Assembly (NCBI GenBank): GCA_963692975.2
Contig: CAXMMR010000029.1
Coordinates: 124,001 to 188,000, forward strand
Reading direction: 5' to 3'
DNA from: CAXMMR01 sp963692975
Lineage (GTDB): Bacteria; Pseudomonadota; Alphaproteobacteria; Acetobacterales; Acetobacteraceae
DNA: 64,000 bases
In this document: one piece after another, positions 46,683 to 54,997 of the stretch
Layout of the letters: each line of letters opens with the position of its first letter
Position numbering within the stretch: position 1 is the first letter of the stretch
Notes under the pieces: model-generated
The model's input: the letters and a program-made list of their open reading frames with translations, nothing else
What the model was told of the DNA's origin: nothing
Databases searched by the model: none
Made by a program: the position numbers and the translations under genes

Positions 46683-47011
46683 GCATCCAAGAGCGCATCC
46701 AGAGCGAGATCACCGCCGCTCCCGTCATGCTCTACATGAAGGGCGACGCGACATTCCCGCAATGCGGCTTCTCGGCGCGGGTGGTGCAGATCCTCTCGCA
46801 CCTGAAAGTGGCGTTCAAGACGGCGAACGTGCTGGAGGATCCCGAACTGCGCGAGGGCATCAAGGCGTTCTCGAACTGGCCAACCGTGCCGCAGCTCTTC
46901 GTCGGCGGCGAGTTCGTCGGCGGTTGCGACATTGTGACGGAGATGTACCAGTCCGGCGAGCTCGAGACGCTGCTGGCCGAGAAGGACATTCCGCATCAGC
47001 AGGCAGCGTAA
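46679..47011 (+). CDS. grxD: Monothiol glutaredoxin, Grx4/GrxD type
   Basis: A 110-residue monothiol glutaredoxin with active site CGFS (29-32), preceded by MKGDATFPQ, plus WPTVPQLF and GGCDIVTEM for glutathione binding. Carries and delivers [2Fe-2S] clusters with BolA. Co-translated with bolA. An A-type module begins at its stop. Confidence 0.95.
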   Translation: MSIQERIQSEITAAPVMLYMKGDATFPQCGFSARVVQILSHLKVAFKTANVLEDPELREGIKAFSNWPTVPQLFVGGEFVGGCDIVTEMYQSGELETLLAEKDIPHQQAA

Positions 47012-47059
47012 GCAGTAAGAAAGAAGTTCTTTTTTGAAAAAAAGAACCAAAAAACTTCC
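47011..47059 (+). repeat. A-type hairpin module, left side
   Basis: Outer edge AAGCAGTAAGAAAG, hairpin GTTCTTTTTT / AAAAAAAGAAC, then AAAAAACTT. Follows grxD directly. Confidence 0.85.
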
Positions 47060-47128
47060 ATCCAGTAAGCGATCAAAGCCAAGGCGAGGGCCAAGCCGAG
47101 CCGTCCAGCCATAAGCTAACCCAACAAA

Positions 47129-47146
47129 ATGCCCCATCTCGGGGCA
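47129..47146. terminator. GC hairpin, possible terminator between convergent genes
   Basis: ATGCCCC / GGGGCAT with a four-base loop in the centre of the gap between grxD and prfC, which converge. No U-run follows directly, so intrinsic termination is uncertain. Confidence 0.4.
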
Positions 47147-47157
47147 TCCTAACTGAT

Positions 47158-47201
47158 AGAAGTTTTTTGCTTCTTTTTTTCAAAAAAGAAGCGCTTCCTT
47201 C
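47158..47201 (-). repeat. A-type hairpin module, right side
   Basis: GAAGTTTTTTG, GCTTCTTTTTTT / AAAAAAGAAGC, outer edge GCTTCCTTC. It ends at the prfC stop. Confidence 0.85.
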
Positions 47202-48737
47202 TTAAGCTGCCACTGCCTCCGCCCGACCATCCTTAATGTCCCGGAACGTCAGCTCGCTGCTCATCTCCGCCGTTCGCTTCATCATAAAGGCCGAGCTCGC
47301 GAGATAGACCGGATCGCCATCGATATCGTCCGCCATGGCGGTCCGGTTCGCCGCCACAAACAACTCCAGCCTGACAGGCTCGCCGCTCACCCAGCGCGCC
47401 AGGCTGTAGGGCGTGCTCTCGAAGCTGATCCCCACGCCGTATTCACCGGTCAGGCGCGCCTGCAGCACGTCCAGCTGCAGCGTTCCGACCACGCCGACGA
47501 TCGGCTGGCTTCCATCCTGAGGGCGGAAGAGCTGCACGACCCCCTCCTCGGCCAACTCGTGCAGCGCCTGCCTCAGCTTCTTCGCCTTCATCGCGTCGTT
47601 GAGGCTGACGCGGCGGAGGATTTCCGGCGCGAAATGCGGGACGCCCAGAAAGTTCAGCGTCTCGTTGTCGGTGAGCGTGTCGCCGATGCGTAGCGTGCCA
47701 TGGTTGGGAATGCCGACGACGTCGCCCGCATAGGCCTCGTCGGCAACCTGCCTGTCGCGGGCAAAGAAGAACTGCGGCGCATGCAGAGGGATCTGCTTGC
47801 CCGTGCGCACCTGGCGGAGCCGCATGCCGCGCTCAAGGCGCCCCGAGCAGATGCGCGCGAACGCGATCCGGTCGCGGTGGTTGGGGTCCATGTTCGCCTG
47901 GATTTTGAACACCAGCGCGGTGAGCGCCGGCTCGCTCGCCTCGACGATCCGGGTGTCGGCGGTTTGCGCGCGTGGTGAGGGTCCGTACTCGGCCAGTGCG
48001 CCGAGCAGGTCGGCGACGCCGATCTCGCGCATCGCGCTGCCGAAATAGACCGGCGTCAGGTGCCCGGCGGCAAACGCGGCCGGGTCCCACTCCGGCAGCG
48101 CCGAGCGAACCAGGTCGATCTCCTCGCCGAGCGCCGCCATGCGCGGGTCGGATTGCCCGACCTGCGCACTCAGCCGGGTCTCGCGCGTGCGCAGGTCGTA
48201 GGTGCCGATGAAGTCGGCAGCTCGCCCGACCGGCCAGGTGAGCGGCGCCGTGTCGAGCGCCAGAACGCTGGCGACCTCATCCAGCAACTCGAACGTGTCA
48301 CGCGACTCGCGGTCCATCTTGTTGATGAAGGTGATGATCGGGATGTCGCGCAGCCGGCAGATCTCGAACAGCTTGCGGGTTCGCGCCTCGATGCCCTTGG
48401 CCGCGTCGATCACCATCACCGCGCTGTCGACGGCGGTCAGCGTCCGGTAGGTATCCTCCGAGAAGTCCTCGTGCCCCGGCGTGTCGAGAAGGTTGAAGAC
48501 GCAGCCTGCATGCTCGAACGTCATCACCGAGGTGACGACGGAGATGCCGCGATCGCGCTCGATGCCCATCCAGTCGGACCGGGTGCGGCGCCGCTCGCCT
48601 TTGGCGCGCACGTTGCCGGCGAGCTGGATCGCGCCGCCGGACCGCAGCAGGCGCTCGGTCAGCGTCGTCTTGCCCGCGTCCGGATGCGAAATGATGGCGA
48701 ACGTCCGCCGGCGCGCGATCTCGGTCTCGATCGTCAC
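47202..48737 (-). CDS. prfC: Peptide chain release factor 3
   Basis: A GTPase that frees class I release factors after termination. 511 residues: P-loop HPDAGKTTLTERLL, SDWMGIERDRGISV, DTPGHEDFSEDTYR and NKMDRESRD, then the RF3 C-terminal part (VGVVGTLQLDVLQARL). I set the start at GTG 48737, behind GGAGG, overlapping the stop of the glycosyltransferase gene (GTGA); the longer frame lies inside that gene. Coupling to a glycosyltransferase is odd. Confidence 0.95.
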   Translation of the reverse strand: MTIETEIARRRTFAIISHPDAGKTTLTERLLRSGGAIQLAGNVRAKGERRRTRSDWMGIERDRGISVVTSVMTFEHAGCVFNLLDTPGHEDFSEDTYRTLTAVDSAVMVIDAAKGIEARTRKLFEICRLRDIPIITFINKMDRESRDTFELLDEVASVLALDTAPLTWPVGRAADFIGTYDLRTRETRLSAQVGQSDPRMAALGEEIDLVRSALPEWDPAAFAAGHLTPVYFGSAMREIGVADLLGALAEYGPSPRAQTADTRIVEASEPALTALVFKIQANMDPNHRDRIAFARICSGRLERGMRLRQVRTGKQIPLHAPQFFFARDRQVADEAYAGDVVGIPNHGTLRIGDTLTDNETLNFLGVPHFAPEILRRVSLNDAMKAKKLRQALHELAEEGVVQLFRPQDGSQPIVGVVGTLQLDVLQARLTGEYGVGISFESTPYSLARWVSGEPVRLELFVAANRTAMADDIDGDPVYLASSAFMMKRTAEMSSELTFRDIKDGRAEAVAA

Positions 48738-50968
48738 CGCGCCGCCTCCGTCATGCCGCCGGACCAATTGCCCGTCTGCCACGGCCGCGGCCGGCGCGGC
48801 GGGAACGCGTATTCGTTCTGGCCGGAGTTCAACGTGAAGTTGGGGTTGAAGAACGGATCCCGCTGCAGCAGGTGGCCCCAGCGCTGATGCATGTAGGCGA
48901 CCTCGCGCGCGAACCGCGCGTGGCGCACCGGGTCGGTGTCGACGCCGCGCGAGACGCTTTCAAGGTGATACAACGTCGCATAGGGCGTCCAGAGATTGCG
49001 CAGGCCGCGCTCGGCAACGCGCAGGCAGAAATCGACATCGTTGAAGGCCACGCTGAGGTTCTGCTCGTCCAGGCCGCCGACCGCCAGATACGTCTCGCGC
49101 CGTATGGCAAGGCATGCCGCCGTCACCGCCCAGACGTCGCGAACCAGGCAGAGATGGCCGAAATAGCCGGGATCGTCGCCCCGGCTGCCGACATACTGGT
49201 GGCCGGCCACGCCGCCCATGCCGACAACGACGCCGGCATGCTGCACCCTGCCATCCGGATAGAGCAGCTTCGCGCCGACCGCGCCGATCTCCGGCCGCCG
49301 CGCATGCGAGACCATCTCGACCAGCCATTCGCCATCGATGACGTCGACATCGTTGTTGAGCAGCAGCAGGATCTCGCCGGCGGCGTGGCGCACCGCCTCG
49401 TTGTTCAGCGCCGGATAATTGAACACGCCCGGCTTGTGCAGCACGCGAACACGGCCGTCGGCTGCAAGCTTGTCCAGCAAGGCCAACGCCGCCTGCTCGG
49501 TGCTGCCGTTGTCGACGATCAGGATCTCGATGTTGTCGTAGGTCGTTCGATTAAGCACCCCGTCGATGCAGCGCTCGAGCAGCGCCGCGCGATCCTTGCT
49601 CGGAATGATCACCGACACCAAAGGCGCTTCCGGCGGCAGCGGATGAACCACACGCAGCCACTGCGCAACCGATGGGCTGCCGGTGACCCGCGCCTCGCTT
49701 CCCGTACGCGCGAGATGCTCACCCACCGCGCGCTTGGCGTTGGCAACGCAGCGATCCATCCAGCTCTGCGAAAACGAGCCCTGACCCTTGCGCCAGTGAT
49801 ACAGGATCGCCGGAATGTGCCGGATGCGCTCCGCGCCGCAGCGCTCGAAGGCGCGCAGCACCAGGTCGTAGTCCTGACTGCCCTCATAGCCGACGCGCAT
49901 GCCGCCCAGCTCGGCGATCAGGCTGCGGCGATAAACGCCAAGATGGCTGACCATGTTGTGGCCATGCAAAAGGTCGAGGTTCCAATCGGTCTTGAAATAG
50001 GGCTCGAAGCGCAAGCCCTCGGCGTCGATGCCGTCCTCGTCCGAGTAGATCACGTCCGTCTCGGGATACGCCGCGATCTCACGCGCGACTTCGTAAAGCG
50101 CGTGCTCAGGCAACAGGTCGTCGTGATCCATCAGCGCCACGTAGTCGCCGCTCGCCAGCGCGAGCGCCGAGTTTGTCGCGGCCGCGATGTGGCCATTCTC
50201 GTCGCGCCGGACGATCCTCACGCGGCTGTCCTCGCCGGCGATCTCCTGAAGCAGCGCCCAAACATGCGGGCTCGGCGACGCATCGTCGGCGATGCAGAGC
50301 TCCCAATTGTCGTAGAGCTGCGCTTGCACGCTTCCGATCGCCGCGCGCAAATAGTCCGGATCCGTTTCAAAGACGGGGATCACGACCGAGATCAGCGGAT
50401 GCGACGCGAGGGTGACGATCTCGGTGCGGATCGCCATCCGGTCCCGATCATCCAGCGTGTCGTACTCGCGCGCCCAGCGCTGATAATGCGTCTCCTGCCG
50501 GCGCGTCTGTCCCGGGCTCGCATCGCGGCGCGCTCGCCCCAGCCTGCCGGTGGCCGCCGCCAGCGCCAGCCCGCCGGACCGCCGCAAGCCGCCGCGCAGC
50601 GGCGCCGGAATGCGGTGCGCGACATGACGCAGCGGCTGCATCACCCGCCACAGCGTCGAGCCGGTGATGATCTCGCGCTCGGACTTGGCATAGGCGAGCT
50701 CGCGCCGAAGATGATCCAGCGTGCGCTCGGTGCGGTCGGATGCCGCGGCGAGCTGACGCTGCAGCCACTGCTCGTTGACCACGCGACGCTCACGATCGAG
50801 CGCCTCGACCACGTCCTGCACCGCCGACAATCCGCCGAGCCGGCGGCGCACGGCCTGCCGCTTGCCCTCCGCCTCCGCCAGGCTGAGCTCGAGCCGCTGG
50901 ATCGTCGCCTCCTGCTCCGCCACCGCCGCGCGCAGGATCCGCAACTCGCTGTCGTCATCGATCGCCAT
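48734..50968 (-). CDS. Two-domain family 2 glycosyltransferase with N-terminal coiled coil
   Basis: A 744-residue protein. Residues 1-100 are charged and helical (coiled coil: AVAEQEATIQRLELSLAEAE). Two GT2 domains follow: one at 190-410 (ISVVIPVFETDPDYLRAAI, VALMDHDDLL, VIYSDED), the other at 450-690 (VSVIIPSKDRAALLERC, LLLNNDVDVI, AFNDVDFCLR). Twin-GT2 proteins of this kind build rhamnan or O-antigen chains. The donor is unknown. No signal or membrane segments; cytosolic or peripheral. It shares its transcript with prfC. Confidence 0.9.
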   Translation of the reverse strand: MAIDDDSELRILRAAVAEQEATIQRLELSLAEAEGKRQAVRRRLGGLSAVQDVVEALDRERRVVNEQWLQRQLAAASDRTERTLDHLRRELAYAKSEREIITGSTLWRVMQPLRHVAHRIPAPLRGGLRRSGGLALAAATGRLGRARRDASPGQTRRQETHYQRWAREYDTLDDRDRMAIRTEIVTLASHPLISVVIPVFETDPDYLRAAIGSVQAQLYDNWELCIADDASPSPHVWALLQEIAGEDSRVRIVRRDENGHIAAATNSALALASGDYVALMDHDDLLPEHALYEVAREIAAYPETDVIYSDEDGIDAEGLRFEPYFKTDWNLDLLHGHNMVSHLGVYRRSLIAELGGMRVGYEGSQDYDLVLRAFERCGAERIRHIPAILYHWRKGQGSFSQSWMDRCVANAKRAVGEHLARTGSEARVTGSPSVAQWLRVVHPLPPEAPLVSVIIPSKDRAALLERCIDGVLNRTTYDNIEILIVDNGSTEQAALALLDKLAADGRVRVLHKPGVFNYPALNNEAVRHAAGEILLLLNNDVDVIDGEWLVEMVSHARRPEIGAVGAKLLYPDGRVQHAGVVVGMGGVAGHQYVGSRGDDPGYFGHLCLVRDVWAVTAACLAIRRETYLAVGGLDEQNLSVAFNDVDFCLRVAERGLRNLWTPYATLYHLESVSRGVDTDPVRHARFAREVAYMHQRWGHLLQRDPFFNPNFTLNSGQNEYAFPPRRPRPWQTGNWSGGMTEAAR

Positions 50969-51063
50969 CGTCGCGTTCTAGCCGTTTGCAGGTGTCGCCG
51001 AAAGCAGAGCGGGGCCGGCGCACCAGCACCAGCCCCGCGATCCGGCTCGACAGCTGGGTCAGA

Positions 51064-51681
51064 TCAGCGCGAGTAGTATTCGACGACCAGGTTCGGCTCC
51101 ATCGCCACCGGATAGGGCACGTCGGTCAGCTTCGGCGCCCGCGCGAACCGCCCCTTCATCGCCCGATGATCGACCTCAAGATACTCGGGCACGTCGCGCT
51201 CGGCCGACTGCGTCGCGTCCAGCACCACCGCAAGCTGCTTGGACTTCTCGCGAACCTCGATCACGTCGCCGTCGCGCACCAGAAACGACGGGATGTTCAC
51301 CTTGCGGCCGTTGACCGTCAGGTGGCCATGGTTGACGAACTGCCGCGAGGCGAACGGCGTGATGGCGAACTTCAGCCGATACACCACCGCGTCCAGCCGC
51401 CGCTCCAGCAGCTCGATGAGGTTCTCCGAGGTGTCGCCTTTGCGGCGCACCGCCTCCTCGTAGTACTTGCGAAACTGCTTCTCGCTGATGTTGCCGTAAT
51501 AGCCCTTGAGCTTCTGCTTGGCGACCAGCTGGATGTTGTAGTCGGACGGCTTCTGCTTGCGCCGCTGGCCATGCTGGCCAGGCCCATACTCGCGCTTGTT
51601 CACCGGCGACTTGGCCCGACCCCACAGGTTCACGCCCAAACGACGGTTGATCTTATACTTGCTTTCCGTGCGCTTGGTCAT
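51064..51681 (-). CDS. rpsD: 30S ribosomal protein S4
   Basis: A 205-residue S4 with the alphaproteobacterial N-terminus MTKRTESKYKINRRLGVNLW, the S4 RNA-binding domain (RRLDAVVYRLKFA, VNHGHLTVNGRKVNIPS) and the C-terminal NLVVEYYSR. Early-binding 16S rRNA protein and usual autoregulator. Monocistronic, as often in this group. Confidence 0.97.
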   Translation of the reverse strand: MTKRTESKYKINRRLGVNLWGRAKSPVNKREYGPGQHGQRRKQKPSDYNIQLVAKQKLKGYYGNISEKQFRKYYEEAVRRKGDTSENLIELLERRLDAVVYRLKFAITPFASRQFVNHGHLTVNGRKVNIPSFLVRDGDVIEVREKSKQLAVVLDATQSAERDVPEYLEVDHRAMKGRFARAPKLTDVPYPVAMEPNLVVEYYSR

Positions 51682-51871
51682 GCGCCCGTTCCTTCTTCAA
51701 TGCCGTCGGCCCATTTGCTGGACCTGATGTGGCTTGTTGCACCGGTAGGCCGCAAAGCAAAGCGGCGGGATCACACCCCGAAGGTGCGTCCGCGTTCCCG
51801 GCAGTGGCCGCGCTCTTATCGGCGGCTCGCAGGATTGTCAAACGCAGCGGTCGGTGACACCTACGCGGGTC

Positions 51872-52078
51872 ATGGTCACCCGCGCGGAAATCCTCTGGCT
51901 CGCTGTCTCCTCGGGCGTCGCCGGCGCCCTGATCGGCGGGCTGATGCTCGGCGTCGGGATGGACCTGCTCGCCAACGGCCAGCCGCTCGGCCTGCTCCTG
52001 ATCATCCCCGGCGCCCCGGCCGGCGCGATCATCGGCTGGTGGCAAGGCCGAAAGCTCGCCCGCCAGCTGGATCCTTAA
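51872..52078 (+). CDS. Small two-helix membrane protein
   Basis: A 68-residue protein with two hydrophobic segments (ILWLAVSSGVAGALIGGLML and LGLLLIIPGAPAGAIIGWW) and a basic tail. ATG 51872 chosen; a GTG at 51854 is possible. Unknown function. Confidence 0.55.
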   Translation: MVTRAEILWLAVSSGVAGALIGGLMLGVGMDLLANGQPLGLLLIIPGAPAGAIIGWWQGRKLARQLDP

Positions 52079-52112
52079 GGACCCACCAAGGTCCGGCGCA
52101 GCCAGCCTCGCC

Positions 52113-53234
52113 TCAGGTCAGCGCCAGCTCGCGCGGATCCTCGCTGAGCAGCGAGGCAGCGTCCGAGGCCCAGGCGAGCGTCACCGTCTGCCCGACCTGC
52201 GGCAGCCCGCCGCCGCGCCAGGCCGGCATCAGCGTGGTCAGCTCGCCAAGCCCGGTCGCAACCCGCAGCCGCAGCGACGAGCCGTCGCCCCGCGCATCCG
52301 TCACCGTGCCGGCGAGGCGGTTATCGGCCACCGCCTCGGGCTCGAGCAGGATGACCCGCTCGGGACGCAGGCACAGCGCAATGGCGGCGCCGAGCCGCGG
52401 CCGCGCCTCCTCGTCGTCCAGATACTGCACGAACCGCTCGCCGCCGCCCGACCAGATGAAGCCGCCCTGCCGCGCCTCGCGCACCAGCCCCGACATCAAA
52501 TTGGCCGGCCCGAGCAGGCGAGCGGCACGCGCGTCGTACGGGCGTTCATAGAGCGCCTGCGGCGTGCCGTCCTGCACGATGCGCCCGTGCTCGAGCAGCA
52601 CCACCCGATCCGCCAGGCCCAAGGCGAGGCGAGCATCGCGCGTCGCAAAGATCACCGCCCGGCCATCCGCGGCCGCCTCGCGCAGCAGCTGCGGCAGCAC
52701 CAGGCGCATCGGCTCGTCGAGCCCGGCAAGCGTCTGGTCATCGATCAGCAGCAGCCTCGTGCGCCGCAGCAGGATGCCGGCCAAGCACAGCGCCGCCTGC
52801 CCGCCCGGCGAGAGCGCGCGTGGACGCGAGCCGGCCTGCTCGCTCAGCCCGAGCTGCTCCAGCACACCCGGCACGACAGCAACCGCCTCCCGCCGCCGCA
52901 GCCGCGCCAGCCGGCGCACCGCCGCGCCGGCGTCGCGCCCCGGCGGCTTCACCACGGCGCTCAAGGTCACCAGACGCTTCAACCCGCTAGGGCGCTTCAA
53001 AATCCGCCCGTCCACCAGCACGGTGCCGGTCAGCGGCTTGATCTGGCCGGCGAACGTCGCCAGCAGCAGGCTCTTGCCCGCTCCCGCCCGCCCGAGCAGG
53101 CACATCACCTCGCCCGGCCGCACGGTCAGCGAGATGTCGTCCAGCCGGATCACCTTGCCCTGCCGGACCGTGAGGTCGCGCAGGCTGATGAAGCGTGCCG
53201 GCGCCGCGCCGGCGAGTGCGGCCTGGATCTTCAT
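52113..53234 (-). CDS. Degenerate orphan ABC ATPase, PotA-like with TOBE domain
   Basis: A 373-residue protein with the plan of polyamine/sugar importer ATPases: nucleotide domain 15-235 and TOBE-like region after 245 (LLGPANLMSG...CLRPERVIL). Walker A GRAGAGKS (48-55) is intact. The signature is LSPGGQ, the Walker B reads LLLIDD with Asp166 in place of the catalytic Glu, the H-loop His is Arg199 (ATRDAR), and no Q-loop Gln is evident. Hydrolysis is therefore doubtful. No permease or binding protein is adjacent; a lipoprotein gene sits seven bases upstream. Confidence 0.78.
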   Translation of the reverse strand: MKIQAALAGAAPARFISLRDLTVRQGKVIRLDDISLTVRPGEVMCLLGRAGAGKSLLLATFAGQIKPLTGTVLVDGRILKRPSGLKRLVTLSAVVKPPGRDAGAAVRRLARLRRREAVAVVPGVLEQLGLSEQAGSRPRALSPGGQAALCLAGILLRRTRLLLIDDQTLAGLDEPMRLVLPQLLREAAADGRAVIFATRDARLALGLADRVVLLEHGRIVQDGTPQALYERPYDARAARLLGPANLMSGLVREARQGGFIWSGGGERFVQYLDDEEARPRLGAAIALCLRPERVILLEPEAVADNRLAGTVTDARGDGSSLRLRVATGLGELTTLMPAWRGGGLPQVGQTVTLAWASDAASLLSEDPRELALT

Positions 53235-53240
53235 CGCCGG

Positions 53241-53573
53241 CTACTGCGGGGTCGCTGTCTGACGCGCCGCGAAATCGGTCAGCGCGGCCACCGCGTCCGC
53301 CGTCTCGCGCGCCTGCGCAGCACCCTGCGGCGATCGCTCCATCGAGCGCACCGCCTCCAGCGCCCGAGCGTCGAGCCTGACGAGCTCGGCAACAACGGCG
53401 GGCTCCGCGTCGTCAGAGCCCGCATAGCTGAACGCCATGCCGTGCGCGATCGCGTAGGCGTCCCGCACGGCATACAGGCTGGAGACGCGTCCGAAGCCAG
53501 ACGGCCCGACCGCGCTCTGGGTGCAGGCGGCGAGCAGCATCGCCACGATCAGGCCGGCCAGCAAGCGACACAT
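53241..53573 (-). CDS. Small putative lipoprotein
   Basis: A 110-residue protein with lipoprotein signal (LLAGLIVAMLLAAC, lipobox LAAC at Cys17) and a helical body (AYAIAHGMAFSY, LVRLDARALEAVRSM). No family recognised. It is immediately upstream of the degenerate ABC ATPase gene on the same strand and probably co-transcribed. Confidence 0.7.
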   Translation of the reverse strand: MCRLLAGLIVAMLLAACTQSAVGPSGFGRVSSLYAVRDAYAIAHGMAFSYAGSDDAEPAVVAELVRLDARALEAVRSMERSPQGAAQARETADAVAALTDFAARQTATPQ

Positions 53574-53714
53574 CGACGACCTCCTGCGCTCCAGCCCGAC
53601 ATGTGCATCCAGCCATAATCCACATCCCCGCGGCCGTACACAACGGGGATGGACGGCTCGTGCCGCAAGCCGCCCGCCGCAACCGCCGCAACAAGCCCCA
53701 GCCGCGACATGGCG

Positions 53715-54182
53715 CTATCTCGGCGGCGTGAACCGGCAGTGATCGCCGATCGGTCCCGACCAGCGCGTCCAATTCTGCGTCTGTCCCAGCAGCGGCAGCA
53801 GGATGTAGCCGCGCAGCGCCAGCCGGTCCGCCGTCACCAGCCGGAACGACGCGCTGTAGCGCGAACCGTCATCCGGATCGGTGATGTGCCCATCCCACAG
53901 CAGCGCCTCGGTGCGCCTGGCCTGCAGGATCGACTGGCCGCACTCGATCCGCCCGTGATTGTCGACAGGCTGCTGATGGCCCGGCTTCCAGTCCTGGCCG
54001 ACGATCTGGCCGCAGATCGCCTCGCCGCAGGCGGTGATGCGGATGACGCCGCGATTGTCGCCGGTGAGCCAGTCACCGAAGATCGCCGACGCCGCCGGCG
54101 CGACGTCGTCCGCCGAAGCCTGACCCATCCCGCCCAGCACGCCGCCCGAAGCCAGCAGCAGCGCCAGCATCAGCCTACGCAT
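53715..54182 (-). CDS. DUF2147-family exported protein
   Basis: A 155-residue protein with a signal peptide (MLALLLASGGVLGGMGQASA) and the DUF2147 lipocalin-like core: IFGDWLTGDNRGVIRI, CGEAICGQIVG, LLWDGHITDPDDGSRYSASF, LALRGYI. Role unknown; relatives respond to envelope or acid stress. ATG 54182 overlaps the end of the DUF1178 gene by eight bases. Confidence 0.88.
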   Translation of the reverse strand: MRRLMLALLLASGGVLGGMGQASADDVAPAASAIFGDWLTGDNRGVIRITACGEAICGQIVGQDWKPGHQQPVDNHGRIECGQSILQARRTEALLWDGHITDPDDGSRYSASFRLVTADRLALRGYILLPLLGQTQNWTRWSGPIGDHCRFTPPR

Positions 54183-54630
54183 CGGCTCGCTTGACCCACG
54201 GGATGCTCGCAACCTCGATGCCGTCCTCGCGCAGTGCCGAGGCCTCCTCAGGCGAGGCCTCGCCGTAAACCCCGCGCGCCGGCGCCTCGCCCTGGTGCAT
54301 CGCGCGCACCGTCTCGGCGAAGGCCGGCCCGACATAGTCGCATCGCCGCTCGACCTCGGCCCGCATACGCTGCAGCACCGCCCGCAGGCCGTCCGGCATC
54401 GTCTCGGCCGGGCTCGCGGCGGGGCTCGCCGCCGGCGCCGCAACGGTTGCCTCCGGCTTGCCGCGGCGGCGCCCGATCTTGGGCGACATCGGCGCCCGCT
54501 GGATCGCGCGGTCGGCGCAGGTCGGGCAGACCAGGCTGCCATCCGCCGCCTGCGCCTCAAAGGCGGCGCTGTGACGAAACCAGCCGTCGAACCCATGGCC
54601 GCGGCCGCAGCTCAGGGCGTAGTGGATCAT
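54175..54630 (-). CDS. DUF1178-family protein
   Basis: A 151-residue protein starting MIHYALSCGRGHGFDGWF, with a zinc-ribbon-like Cys set (SCGRGH, CPTCAD) and conserved AVLQRMRAEVERRCDYVG...FAETVRAMH and GEAS-EEA ends. This is the DUF1178 pattern; function unknown. In alphaproteobacteria it commonly follows grxC, as here, 28 bases downstream. Confidence 0.9.
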   Translation of the reverse strand: MIHYALSCGRGHGFDGWFRHSAAFEAQAADGSLVCPTCADRAIQRAPMSPKIGRRRGKPEATVAAPAASPAASPAETMPDGLRAVLQRMRAEVERRCDYVGPAFAETVRAMHQGEAPARGVYGEASPEEASALREDGIEVASIPWVKRADA

Positions 54631-54658
54631 CGCCGCGCGCGCATCGACGCGGGCCGGC

Positions 54659-54925
54659 TCACCCGACGCCCAGCACCGCGTCGAGCCGGCCGGCGCGATC
54701 CAGCGCGGCCATGTCGTCGCTGCCGCCGATCGACGCGCCATCGACGAAGATCTGCGGCACCGAGCTGCGGCCGCCCGAACGCTCCCGCGCCTCCGCCCGC
54801 GCCGCGCTGCCGCCCGGCGCGTTGATCTGCTCATACGCCACGCCCTTGGCTTTCAGCAGCGCCAGCGCGGCGGAGCAGTACGGGCACCATGGCTGCGTGT
54901 AGATCTCAACCTTCGGCATCGTCAT
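54659..54925 (-). CDS. grxC: Glutaredoxin 3 (dithiol)
   Basis: An 88-residue glutaredoxin with active site CPYC (14-17), SVPQIFVDG and GGSDDMAALD. It reduces protein disulfides and glutathione adducts in the cytosol. First gene of grxC-DUF1178-DUF2147. Confidence 0.95.
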   Translation of the reverse strand: MTMPKVEIYTQPWCPYCSAALALLKAKGVAYEQINAPGGSAARAEARERSGGRSSVPQIFVDGASIGGSDDMAALDRAGRLDAVLGVG

Positions 54926-54997
54926 CTTCGTCCCTCGTCATCCGCCCGCGCGCGATATCACACCGCCTGGATGGGTATCGAGCCCCAGATATCCGCA

